11,346 nt of DNA from UBA4292 sp964648695 (GTDB taxonomy: Bacteria > Bacillota > Clostridia > Lachnospirales > Lachnospiraceae), in assembly GCA_964648695.1 (NCBI GenBank), contig CAZYLH010000047.1, positions 1 to 11,346 of the forward strand, given 5' to 3'. Each line of letters opens with the position of its first letter. The stretch's first letter is position 1. Under the pieces are notes generated by a model. The model was not told the origin of the DNA, searched no databases, and worked only from the letters and a program-made list of their open reading frames with translations. The position numbers and the translations under genes are program-made. Of this stretch, positions 1 to 6,853 are shown piece after piece.

Positions 1-70
1 AAGTTTTTTGGAGGAGAAAGCGGATATGTCAGAGGTTTTGGATCGATTTATCAGCACGGAGGAAGAATGA
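1..70 (+). CDS. C-terminal end of an unidentified upstream gene (partial)
   Basis: A frame open from position 2 gives 22 codons ending in TGA at 68-70. The visible tail ends in DRFISTEEE and is acidic and soluble-looking. The stop overlaps the ATG of the next gene in an ATGA arrangement, the usual sign of co-translated operon genes, so this is probably a real gene end and not chance open frame. The fragment is too short for me to recognise a family. It shows that the operon starts left of the window, so its promoter is not visible here. Confidence 0.55.
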   Translation, partial: SFLEEKADMSEVLDRFISTEEE

Positions 71-1992
71 GAAAATTAGCGCTTAGCGATGAGATATTAT
101 TGAGCGTGGAGAAGCCTGCCAGATATATCGGCGGGGAGGTGAATGCCGCAAACAAGGATTTTGAGGCGATGGATGTAAACATCTGTTTTTGCTTTCCGGA
201 TGTGTATGAGATCGGCATGTCACATCTGGGGATCCAGATTCTCTACGATATGTTTAACCGCTGGGATAAGATATACTGCGACAGGGTATACTCTCCCTGG
301 CCGGATCTGGATGCGATTTTGCGGGATCAAAAGATCCCGCTTTTTGGCGTGGAATCTCAGCGCCCGGTAAAGGATTTTGATATACTCTGCATCACCCTCC
401 AATATGAGATGTGCTATACAAATGTCCTTCAGGTTATCGATCTAAGCCATATCCCTCTGCTCTCAAAGGACAGGGGAGGGGACGATCCTATTGTAATTGG
501 CGGAGGGCCCTGTGCATATAACCCGGAGCCAATCGCGGATTTCTTTGATATATTCTACATCGGCGAGGGTGAGACGAAGTACAAAACCTTACTTGAGCTC
601 TACAAAAATGTTAGAAAGCATGAGGGGGCTAACTGGCGGCAGGAATTTTTGCGTAAGGCAGCTCATATCCCGGGGATGTATGTTCCCTATATATACAAAG
701 TGGAGTACTATGACCATGCAGGGGTGGATGGGGATAATCCCGCGCCAGTGCCAGAGCTAGCCGGAACCATCTCCTCATTTACGCCGATTTATGAGGACGT
801 GCCGGATAGGGTTTTAAAGGAAATCGTCATGGATGTCAGTGACACCTACTATCCGGAGGCTCCCCTGGTGCCGTTTATCCGCGCTACCCAGGACAGGGTG
901 GTTTTGGAGATACAGAGGGGGTGCATTAGAGGGTGCAGATTCTGCCAGGCAGGGATGATCTATCGCCCTGTAAGAGAGAGAAGTTTGGCTTTTTTAAAGG
1001 ATAAGGCACTAAAGCTTCTTGAAAGCACGGGTTATGAGGAGATTACTCTAAGTTCTCTAAGCTCCAGCGATTACTCCCACCTTGAGGAGCTGGTGCGCTT
1101 TCTCATAGAAAATTTTCACGGTCAGGGTGTAAATGTCTCCCTGCCTTCTCTTCGGATCGATGCGTTCTCACTTGATGTGATGAGAAGGGTTCAGGACGTT
1201 AGAAAGAGCAGCCTCACCTTTGCGCCGGAGGCGGGTAGCCAGAGGCTTAGGGATGTTATCAACAAAGGCCTGACTGAGGAGGATATTTTAAATGGCGCCG
1301 GCATGGCGTTTGAGGGCGGCTGGAACAGGGTAAAGCTTTACTTTATGCTGGGTCTTCCAACTGAGACCGAGGATGATATGGAGGGCATTCCCATTCTTTC
1401 TGATAAGATTGCCAGGCGCTATTTTGAGCTTCCAAAGGAGAAGAGAAACGGTCGGGTTCAGATTGTTGCAAGCTCCTCGTTTTTTGTGACAAAGCCCTTC
1501 ACCCCGTTTCAGTGGGCGAGGATGTGTACCAAGGAGGAGTTTCTTGACAAGGCCCGATATGTGAGAAATAAATTCGGGCAGATGCACAACAAAAAGAGCC
1601 TTAAATACAACTGGCATGAGGCGGATGAGACGGTGATAGAGGGAGTGCTTGCAAGGGGGGATAGAAGGCTTGGTGCGGCAATCCTTGCAGCCTACAGAAT
1701 GGGCTGTATCTTTGATGCCTGGTCAGATTACTTTCACTATGACAGATGGCTTGAGGCGTTTAAAAAGTGCGGTGCCAGCGTTGATTTTTATAATTCCAGA
1801 GAGCGCATCTTTGAGGAGATTTTGCCCTGGGATTTTATAGACTGCGGCGTCACAAAGGCCTTCTTGTGGCGCGAGTGGGAGAGAGCGAAAAAAGGAGAGG
1901 TGACTGCAAATTGCCGCATGGGGTGTTCTGGCTGCGGGGCGTTAATGTTTGGAGGAGGTGTCTGCTTTGAAGATAAGAGTGAAGTTCGGTAA
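67..1992 (+). CDS. B12-binding-domain radical SAM protein, TIGR03960 type
   Basis: 641 residues. The N-terminal part (about 30-180) resembles the B12-binding-like domain of this family, with FPDVYEIGMSHLG near residue 43 and a glycine-rich IGGGP stretch near 145. I do not see the canonical DxHxxG cobalamin-ligand motif. The radical SAM core follows, with C286, C290 and C293 as CX3CX2C (RGCIRGCRFCQAG), which should hold the SAM-binding [4Fe-4S] cluster. GLPTET near residue 437 fits the core barrel. The extreme C-terminus carries a second CX3CX2C (C616, C620, C623), then FGGGVC (628-633). The start is ATG with GGAGG just upstream, and the N-terminus MRKLALSDEILL fits the family. The ATG overlaps the previous stop by 4 bases, and the 3' end overlaps the next gene by 26. 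In some bacteria this protein and its downstream partner are fused, so they probably act together. The reaction is unknown to me; RNA or protein modification is only a guess. Confidence 0.9.
   Translation: MRKLALSDEILLSVEKPARYIGGEVNAANKDFEAMDVNICFCFPDVYEIGMSHLGIQILYDMFNRWDKIYCDRVYSPWPDLDAILRDQKIPLFGVESQRPVKDFDILCITLQYEMCYTNVLQVIDLSHIPLLSKDRGGDDPIVIGGGPCAYNPEPIADFFDIFYIGEGETKYKTLLELYKNVRKHEGANWRQEFLRKAAHIPGMYVPYIYKVEYYDHAGVDGDNPAPVPELAGTISSFTPIYEDVPDRVLKEIVMDVSDTYYPEAPLVPFIRATQDRVVLEIQRGCIRGCRFCQAGMIYRPVRERSLAFLKDKALKLLESTGYEEITLSSLSSSDYSHLEELVRFLIENFHGQGVNVSLPSLRIDAFSLDVMRRVQDVRKSSLTFAPEAGSQRLRDVINKGLTEEDILNGAGMAFEGGWNRVKLYFMLGLPTETEDDMEGIPILSDKIARRYFELPKEKRNGRVQIVASSSFFVTKPFTPFQWARMCTKEEFLDKARYVRNKFGQMHNKKSLKYNWHEADETVIEGVLARGDRRLGAAILAAYRMGCIFDAWSDYFHYDRWLEAFKKCGASVDFYNSRERIFEEILPWDFIDCGVTKAFLWREWERAKKGEVTANCRMGCSGCGALMFGGGVCFEDKSEVR
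1951..1958 (+). promoter_or_regulatory. Ribosome binding site inside the upstream coding region
   Basis: GGAGGAGG lies 8 bases before a TTG at 1967-1969 and is strongly complementary to the 16S rRNA tail. It decides the start of the next gene: an in-frame TTG at 1949 would overlap this site and lacks spacing. In the upstream frame the same bases encode the glycines of FGGGVC (residues 628-633 of the radical SAM protein). Confidence 0.8.
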
Positions 1993-2689
1993 ATACGGCG
2001 GATTAAAATTTGTCGGACATCTCGACATCATGAGATATTTTCAAAAATGTATGCGCCGCGCAAAGGTGGACATCCGCTACACAGAAGGATTTTCTCCTCA
2101 TCAGGTAATGTCCTTTGCTCAGCCATTGGGACTTGGGGTAACCAGTGACGGGGAGTACATGGACATTGAGGTAAATTCCACGGATACCTCCAAGAAAATG
2201 ATCGAGAGGATCAACGCTGTAAATGTCGATGAAATCCGCATTTACAGCTACAGGCTTCTAGCGGATAGGGCAAAAACCGGCATGGCGATTATCGCCGCCG
2301 CTGACTATGAGATCCGCTTTAGATATGGCTGTCCATTTGATCTAAGATCAGCATGGGAGGCTTTTATAGCTCGGGAGCAGATTCTCATACAAAGACAGAC
2401 TAAATCTGGCTTGGATGAGACGGATATAAAACAGCAGATTTTTGATTGGCGCTTTTTGGAGGACGGTATTTTTCTAAAGCTCTCCTGCGGAAGTGTAAAA
2501 AACTTAAAACCTGAGACAGTGATGGAGAGTCTGTATGCTTTTTCTGGCGCTACCCTTGGCCCTCTTGATCTGATACTTCACAGAAAGGAGCTTTACGCGA
2601 AGGTTACAGATCAGGACGGGAAGGAGAGGTTTGTGCCCCTAGAGGATATGGGGACAGATATAACAGAGCCTCTGGAGGAAGATAAGTGA
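1967..2689 (+). CDS. Radical-SAM-linked partner protein, TIGR03936/DUF2344 type
   Basis: 240 residues from the TTG at 1967, chosen because the ribosome binding site is ideally placed and because the protein then begins MKIRVKFGKYGGLKFVGHLD, matching the usual family start. The N-terminal half has the family hallmarks GHLDIMRYFQK and YTEGFSPHQ followed by a QPLGLG segment; the C-terminal half is less conserved. No cysteine cluster, membrane segment or signal peptide is visible, so it is probably a cytosolic accessory protein of the preceding radical SAM enzyme. It overlaps that gene by 26 bases and the next gene by 4 (GTGA), implying translational coupling. The family has no established biochemical function that I know of. 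Its fused form in other bacteria and its place next to an RNase G gene make involvement in an RNA-related modification an inference only. Confidence 0.88.
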   Translation: MKIRVKFGKYGGLKFVGHLDIMRYFQKCMRRAKVDIRYTEGFSPHQVMSFAQPLGLGVTSDGEYMDIEVNSTDTSKKMIERINAVNVDEIRIYSYRLLADRAKTGMAIIAAADYEIRFRYGCPFDLRSAWEAFIAREQILIQRQTKSGLDETDIKQQIFDWRFLEDGIFLKLSCGSVKNLKPETVMESLYAFSGATLGPLDLILHRKELYAKVTDQDGKERFVPLEDMGTDITEPLEEDK

Positions 2690-3888
2690 AACGAATATTG
2701 CTTCGCAAAAATCATCAGATACTTAGCGTATTGCTGGATGATGCAGGCCAGAGCCTTGAGATCGGCTGTTATGATGAGAGTGACGCAGTGGGCCTTGGAA
2801 ACATTTTGATCTGTCGTGTTAAGGATGTGGCGGAAAATATTAAGGCAGCGTTTGTGGATATCGGCATGGAAGAAAATGCCTATTTGCCTTTCGCTGACCT
2901 TGGTGATCACACGGTTTTTACTAAGAAAAATGGAAAGAAGCTGATCGCAGCTGGAGATGAGATTTTAGTGCAGATCGCTCGCGAGCCAATTAAGACGAAG
3001 CCTCCTGCCGTCACAACAAAGCTCTCTATTTCAGGAAAGCTCGTTGCAGTGGTGGCGGACGGCAAAAGGGGCGTGAACTTTAGCAAAAAGATAACGGATT
3101 TTGAGTTTAAAAAGCGGGTTAAGGCAATTTTTTTAGAGCCCCTTGATGAGCGTTTTTCCATAATTATTCGGACAAATGCCGCATCAGTTAATGAGGCGCA
3201 GACACTAGCGGAGGCAAAAAAACTGCAGGGCATCATGAGTGATATATTAAGCCGTGCGCCATATCAGATTTGTCTTACGAGACTTTATGAGGGTTTTCCT
3301 GACTGGCTTGCAGAGCTACGGGATACAAGGGATGAGGGCCTTAGCGAGGTGGTTACCGATGATGAGGAGATCTATTCCCAGATATCTGCTGGGAAGGAGC
3401 ATGTGCTTGGCGAAAAAACTGCTCTAAGACTTTATAACGATCCCGGCTTTCCGCTAATCAAGGCTTATTCCATTGAAAGGCTTTTGCGGGAGGCATTAGC
3501 GCAGCGCGTCTGGTTAAAATCCGGAGGATATCTTATCATACAGCCTACGGAAGCTTTGGTGGTGATCGATGTAAACAGCGGAAAATCTGAATACAAAGGA
3601 AAGAATCATGAGGCGGCTTATAAGCTTAATCTAGAGGCAGCAAAAGAGGCTGCCAGGCAGATCCGCTTAAGGAATCTTTCCGGCATTATCCTGATAGATT
3701 TTATCAACATGGATGATGAAAAAATGAAGCAGGAGCTCTTAAAAACGCTTGGGATATACCTTAACCGGGACCGCATAAAAACCACGCTTATGGGTATGAC
3801 AAGGCTTGAGCTAACTGAGATTACCAGAAAAAAGACGCGCAAGCCTCTGTACCAGACGGGAGTGAGTGATTTTTTGGCTTTTTCCTAA
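2686..3888 (+). CDS. rng: Ribonuclease E/G-family endoribonuclease, short form
   Basis: 400 residues from a GTG start whose GTGA overlaps the previous stop. An S1-like RNA-binding region occupies about residues 36-120 (ILICRVKDVAENIKAAFVDIG, then NAYLPF). The catalytic DNase I-like region follows, with the two metal-binding aspartates visible in VIDVNSGK (D295) and ILIDFINM (D338). Their 43-residue spacing equals that of D303 and D346 in E. coli RNase E. The protein ends soon after MTRLELTEITRKK and lacks the CPxC zinc-link motif and the small domain that complete E. coli RNase E/G, so it is shorter than the 489-residue E. coli RNase G. It should cleave single-stranded RNA in rRNA maturation or mRNA decay. 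No terminator is seen after it: a tRNA promoter begins 8 bases past the stop, so readthrough into the tRNA is possible. Confidence 0.92.
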   Translation: MKRILLRKNHQILSVLLDDAGQSLEIGCYDESDAVGLGNILICRVKDVAENIKAAFVDIGMEENAYLPFADLGDHTVFTKKNGKKLIAAGDEILVQIAREPIKTKPPAVTTKLSISGKLVAVVADGKRGVNFSKKITDFEFKKRVKAIFLEPLDERFSIIIRTNAASVNEAQTLAEAKKLQGIMSDILSRAPYQICLTRLYEGFPDWLAELRDTRDEGLSEVVTDDEEIYSQISAGKEHVLGEKTALRLYNDPGFPLIKAYSIERLLREALAQRVWLKSGGYLIIQPTEALVVIDVNSGKSEYKGKNHEAAYKLNLEAAKEAARQIRLRNLSGIILIDFINMDDEKMKQELLKTLGIYLNRDRIKTTLMGMTRLELTEITRKKTRKPLYQTGVSDFLAFS

Positions 3889-3895
3889 ATTTTGC

Positions 3896-3924
3896 TTGAC
3901 AATTACACAATTTACGGCTATGAT
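3896..3924 (+). promoter_or_regulatory. Sigma-A-type promoter of tRNA-Thr
   Basis: A consensus -35 TTGACA (3896-3901), a 17-base spacer and a -10 TATGAT (3919-3924) sit 18 bases before the tRNA. This is the best promoter in the window. The -35 box begins only 8 bases after the rng stop codon. The expected start of transcription is near 3931, giving a short 5' leader trimmed by RNase P. Confidence 0.88.
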
Positions 3925-3942
3925 TTTTCAGGTATGAAAAGC

Positions 3943-4015
<73 letters not shown>

Positions 4016-4023
4016 TTTTTGGG

Positions 4024-4050
4024 CAGTATCGAGTCTCTCGATACTGTTTT
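4024..4050 (+). terminator. Hairpin terminator or attenuator between tRNA-Thr and asd
   Basis: CAGTATCGAG (4024-4033) pairs perfectly with CTCGATACTG (4037-4046) around a 3-base loop, followed by TTTT. The stem is strong but the T-tract is short, so termination may be partial. It lies 8 bases after the tRNA and about 37 bases before the asd start. Confidence 0.75.
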
Positions 4051-4086
4051 GCTATAAGCCTTTTTAAAGACGGGAGGAGGAAAAGC

Positions 4087-5172
4087 ATGGAAGGTAAGTT
4101 TAAGGTTGGAATTTTAGGTGCCACGGGTATGGTTGGTCAGAGATTTATATCTCTCTTAGAAAACCATCCCTGGTTTGAGGTTGCAGTTGTGGCGGCAAGT
4201 CCTCGTTCCGCGGGCAAAACCTATGAGGAGGCTGTGGGAGAGAGGTGGAAGATGACCACTCCTATGCCTGAGGCACTAAAAGGCATGATCGTTAGAAATG
4301 TAAACGAGGTGAAGGATGTTGCCTCTCAGGTTGACTTTGTCTTTAGCGCCGTTGATATGACAAAGGATGAGATAAAGGCGATTGAGGAAGCCTATGCAAG
4401 GACTGAAACTCCCGTAGTTTCAAATAACAGCGCGCATCGCTGGACGCCGGATGTTCCAATGGTCGTTCCGGAGATCAATCCAGAGCACTATGATATAATT
4501 CCTTTCCAGCAAAAAAGACTTAACACCGCGCGCGGCTTTGTGACAGTAAAGCCTAATTGCTCTATCCAAAGCTATACTCCCATGCTTCACGCCATCAAGG
4601 AGTTTGACCCGTATGTGGTGGTAGCAACCACCTACCAGGCTATTTCCGGTGCGGGAAAGACCTTTAAGGACTGGCCTGAGATGGAGGGAAATATAATTCC
4701 GTATATAGGCGGCGAGGAGGAAAAGAGCGAGAAGGAGCCGCTTAAAATCTGGGGGCATATTGAGGACGGCGTGATTGTCCCTGCGACCTCTCCCATCATC
4801 ACCACTCAGTGCCTGAGAGTTCCCGTTCTTGACGGGCATACAGCAGCGGTGTTTATGAACCTTAAAAAGAAGGTAAGCAAGGAAGAGATTATAGATAAGT
4901 GGGTAAGCTACAGCGCTGAGCCCCAGAAGCTAAATCTTCCGAGCGCTCCCAAGCAGTTTATCCAGTATCTTGAGGAGGATAACAGACCGCAGGTTATGCT
5001 GGATAGGGATTTTGAGAATGGCATGGGAGTTTCTGTTGGAAGGCTTCGTGCGGACAGCGTTTATGACTGGAAATTTGTGGGGCTTTCACACAACACCCTA
5101 AGAGGCGCAGCAGGCGGCGGCGTACTTTCTGCTGAAATGCTTGTTGCAAAGGGATATATCACAAAGAAATAA
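4087..5172 (+). CDS. asd: Aspartate-semialdehyde dehydrogenase, archaeal/fungal-type class
   Basis: 361 residues. This NADPH-dependent cytosolic enzyme reduces aspartyl phosphate to aspartate semialdehyde, the branch point to lysine/diaminopimelate, threonine and methionine. A Rossmann motif GATGMVG sits at residues 11-17. The catalytic cysteine is C158 in KPNCSIQ, and H251 in DGHTAAVF is the likely general acid-base. The GGEEEKSEKE stretch, KPNCSIQ, and GRLRAD and LRGAAGG near the C-terminus point to the class common in archaea and fungi (TIGR00978-like) and not the E. coli class. The ATG at 4087 is preceded by AGGAGG at a 6-base spacing. The frame stays open upstream to 3892, but that would run through the tRNA and is rejected. 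No strong separate promoter fits in the 36 bases between the hairpin and the start (a weak TATAAG lies at 4053-4058), so readthrough from the tRNA promoter is plausible. Confidence 0.95.
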   Translation: MEGKFKVGILGATGMVGQRFISLLENHPWFEVAVVAASPRSAGKTYEEAVGERWKMTTPMPEALKGMIVRNVNEVKDVASQVDFVFSAVDMTKDEIKAIEEAYARTETPVVSNNSAHRWTPDVPMVVPEINPEHYDIIPFQQKRLNTARGFVTVKPNCSIQSYTPMLHAIKEFDPYVVVATTYQAISGAGKTFKDWPEMEGNIIPYIGGEEEKSEKEPLKIWGHIEDGVIVPATSPIITTQCLRVPVLDGHTAAVFMNLKKKVSKEEIIDKWVSYSAEPQKLNLPSAPKQFIQYLEEDNRPQVMLDRDFENGMGVSVGRLRADSVYDWKFVGLSHNTLRGAAGGGVLSAEMLVAKGYITKK

Positions 5173-5180
5173 AATGTATC

Positions 5181-5208
5181 GCGGTGCCAAAAAGGCACCG
5201 CATTTTTT
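5181..5208 (+). terminator. Intrinsic terminator after asd
   Basis: GCGGTGCC (5181-5188) and GGCACCGC (5194-5201) form a perfect 8-bp GC-rich stem with an AAAAA loop, followed by A and six T (5203-5208). It starts 8 bases after the asd stop and closes the tRNA-asd unit. Confidence 0.93.
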
Positions 5209-5253
5209 GATGCCGGAAAATTCACAGAATCTACAAGTTTAAGAAAAAAGGGG

Positions 5254-5281
5254 TGGAAATTATAGAAAATCACGGTATAAT
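5254..5281 (+). promoter_or_regulatory. Probable promoter of phoH-ybeY-flippase
   Basis: A perfect -10 TATAAT (5276-5281) has TGGAAA (5254-5259, 4 of 6 matches to TTGACA) 16 bases upstream. It lies after the asd terminator and before the phoH leader, where a promoter is needed. The -35 match is weak, so activation or another sigma factor cannot be excluded. Confidence 0.6.
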
Positions 5282-5294
5282 ACAGAGTGATGGT

Positions 5295-5356
5295 CTGAGC
5301 GCGGATTTAGCTAGTGCGCTTAGGAAACTTAAATAAAGGAGAAATCGCACTGCGAT
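5295..5356 (+). promoter_or_regulatory. Structured 5' leader of phoH
   Basis: CTGAGCGC (5295-5302) pairs with GCGCTTAG (5316-5323), giving 8 bp with one G-T and a 13-base loop. A second small hairpin, ATCGC/GCGAT (5344-5348, 5352-5356), lies between AAAGGAG (5335-5341) and the phoH ATG at 5369. I do not recognise a known riboswitch. Between the asd terminator and phoH (about 160 bases) no credible small gene is visible: the ATG at 5290 meets a stop after two codons. Confidence 0.4.
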
Positions 5357-5368
5357 AAAGTTTAGCGA

Positions 5369-6361
5369 ATGGGTGTGTTACAGACGGTTATGGATATACC
5401 GGTCGAGCATCAGAAAAATGTATTTGGCCCCTTTGACATGTACGTAAAAAGGATTGAAAAATCCCTGCATGTGACGGTTATCATGCGTGAGGGAGAGTTA
5501 AAGATTATAGGGCCAGAGGCCGCCATTGATGCGGCTAAGAGAGTGTTTCTCACACTGGTTGAGCTTTCCAAAAGGGGGAGCGAGATCACAGAGCAAAATG
5601 TAGACTATGCCATCGCTATGAGCTTTAAGGAAAAGGAGAGACAGCTCTTAGAATTTGATGAGGATGTCATCAGCCGGACCATACAGGGTAAGCCCATTAA
5701 GCCAAAGACCATGGGGCAGAAGCGCTATGTGGACGCCATAAGAAAAAATATGATCGTCTTTGGCGTTGGACCTGCCGGAACGGGAAAGACATACCTTGGA
5801 ATGGCCATGGCCATTCAGGCTTTTAAGGCGGATGAGGTTTCAAGGATTATCTTAACGCGACCCGCCATTGAGGCTGGGGAAAAGCTTGGCTTTCTTCCCG
5901 GGGATTTGCAGAGTAAGGTAGACCCCTATCTTCGCCCCCTCTATGACGCTTTGTATCAGATCATGGGTGCGGAAAGCTTTCAGCACAATATGGAAAAAGG
6001 CCTTATAGAGGTGGCTCCGCTTGCATATATGCGCGGCAGGACGCTTGACAATTCATTTATCATTCTTGATGAGGCTCAAAACACAACGCCCGCCCAGATG
6101 AAGATGTTTTTAACTCGCATAGGCTTTGGCTCAAAGGTTATAGTTACGGGAGATTTGACACAGAAGGATTTACCTGTAGGTGTTAGGTCGGGGCTTGACA
6201 GTGCCCTTGCTATATTAAAGAATATTGAGGACATCGCCATCGTCCACTTTTCAAATGCGGATGTGGTGCGCCATCCTTTAGTTCAAAGAATTGTTGAGGC
6301 TTATGATAAATATGAGCATAAAGCTCCCCAGAGATTAAAGGACAAAAGATATGACGGTTGA
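5369..6361 (+). CDS. phoH: PhoH-family ATPase (PhoH-like protein)
   Basis: 330 residues, close to the usual length of about 320. The N-terminal 90 residues contain a KH-like segment (VIMREGELKIIGPEAAIDAA). The P-loop ATPase domain has Walker A GPAGTGKT at residues 134-141 and Walker B FIILDEAQN (D234, E235), plus LGFLPGD and TGDLTQKDLP typical of PhoH. It is a cytosolic nucleotide-binding protein thought to act in RNA metabolism, and its usual partner ybeY follows with an 11-base overlap. The start is the ATG at 5369: an in-frame TAG at 5363-5365 rules out any longer form, and MGVLQTVMDIP fits family N-termini. No good ribosome binding site lies at normal spacing; the nearest strong one, AAAGGAG, ends 27 bases upstream with a small hairpin between. 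Confidence 0.95.
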   Translation: MGVLQTVMDIPVEHQKNVFGPFDMYVKRIEKSLHVTVIMREGELKIIGPEAAIDAAKRVFLTLVELSKRGSEITEQNVDYAIAMSFKEKERQLLEFDEDVISRTIQGKPIKPKTMGQKRYVDAIRKNMIVFGVGPAGTGKTYLGMAMAIQAFKADEVSRIILTRPAIEAGEKLGFLPGDLQSKVDPYLRPLYDALYQIMGAESFQHNMEKGLIEVAPLAYMRGRTLDNSFIILDEAQNTTPAQMKMFLTRIGFGSKVIVTGDLTQKDLPVGVRSGLDSALAILKNIEDIAIVHFSNADVVRHPLVQRIVEAYDKYEHKAPQRLKDKRYDG

Positions 6362-6845
6362 TATTGAGTATGAGACACAGGTGCAGCTGGATCTTCCCTA
6401 TAAGGATATCATTTGCCGTGTTATTAGCGCCGCACTTTTATATGAGCATTGTCCATATGAAGTATATGTGAGCGTGGTTTTGACAGATAATGAAAACATC
6501 CAGTGCTTAAACCGTGAAACCAGAAATATCGATGCACCCACGGATGTCCTTTCTTTTCCCATGAATGAGTTTACTTTTCCGGGAGATTTTTCTGAAAAGC
6601 ATGAGGACACATATGCTTTTGACCCGGACAGCGGAGAGCTGATTTTAGGAGATATCATGATCTCAATTGAGAAGGTGATGGAGCAGGCTGTGGCTTATGG
6701 GCACAGTAAGGAGCGTGAGCTGGCGTTTTTAGTGGCGCACAGTATGCTCCACCTGATGGGATATGATCATATGGAGGATGAGGAGCGTCTGGACATGGAG
6801 CGCAGGCAGAGTGAAATCCTAAAACAGATCGGAATCCTTCGATAG
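6351..6845 (+). CDS. ybeY: Endoribonuclease YbeY (rRNA maturation factor)
   Basis: 164 residues, typical for the family. The zinc-binding signature HSMLHLMGYDH gives H130, H134 and H140 near the C-terminus, and the family segment APTDVLSFPM lies near residue 63, followed by LGDIMIS. YbeY is a metal-dependent endoribonuclease of 16S rRNA 3'-end maturation and ribosome quality control in the cytosol. The ATG at 6351 has TAAAGGA eight bases upstream, inside the end of phoH, and the two genes overlap by 11 bases, which suggests coupled translation. In many Clostridia the pair is followed by dgkA, cdd and era; here a membrane flippase gene follows after 8 bases. Confidence 0.96.
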   Translation: MTVDIEYETQVQLDLPYKDIICRVISAALLYEHCPYEVYVSVVLTDNENIQCLNRETRNIDAPTDVLSFPMNEFTFPGDFSEKHEDTYAFDPDSGELILGDIMISIEKVMEQAVAYGHSKERELAFLVAHSMLHLMGYDHMEDEERLDMERRQSEILKQIGILR

Positions 6846-6853
6846 GAGAGCTT

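Noticed and set aside
1288..1617. Long minus-strand open frames inside the radical SAM gene, with similar ones in asd, the flippase and the COG2509 gene
   Set aside because: They lie opposite well-recognised genes, have no plausible ribosome binding sites and resemble no family. They are shadows of coding bias.
1949..1966. An earlier TTG start (1949) for the DUF2344-type gene
   Set aside because: It overlaps the ribosome binding site itself and adds six residues not typical of the family.
5209..5368. A small gene or known riboswitch between asd and phoH
   Set aside because: Start codons there meet stops almost at once, and the hairpins match no riboswitch pattern that I recognise.
6738..6770. 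Serine in place of glycine after the first histidine of the YbeY motif (HSMLHLMGYDH)
   Set aside because: Serine is tolerated at this place in the family, and all three zinc-binding histidines are present, so it is not a defect.
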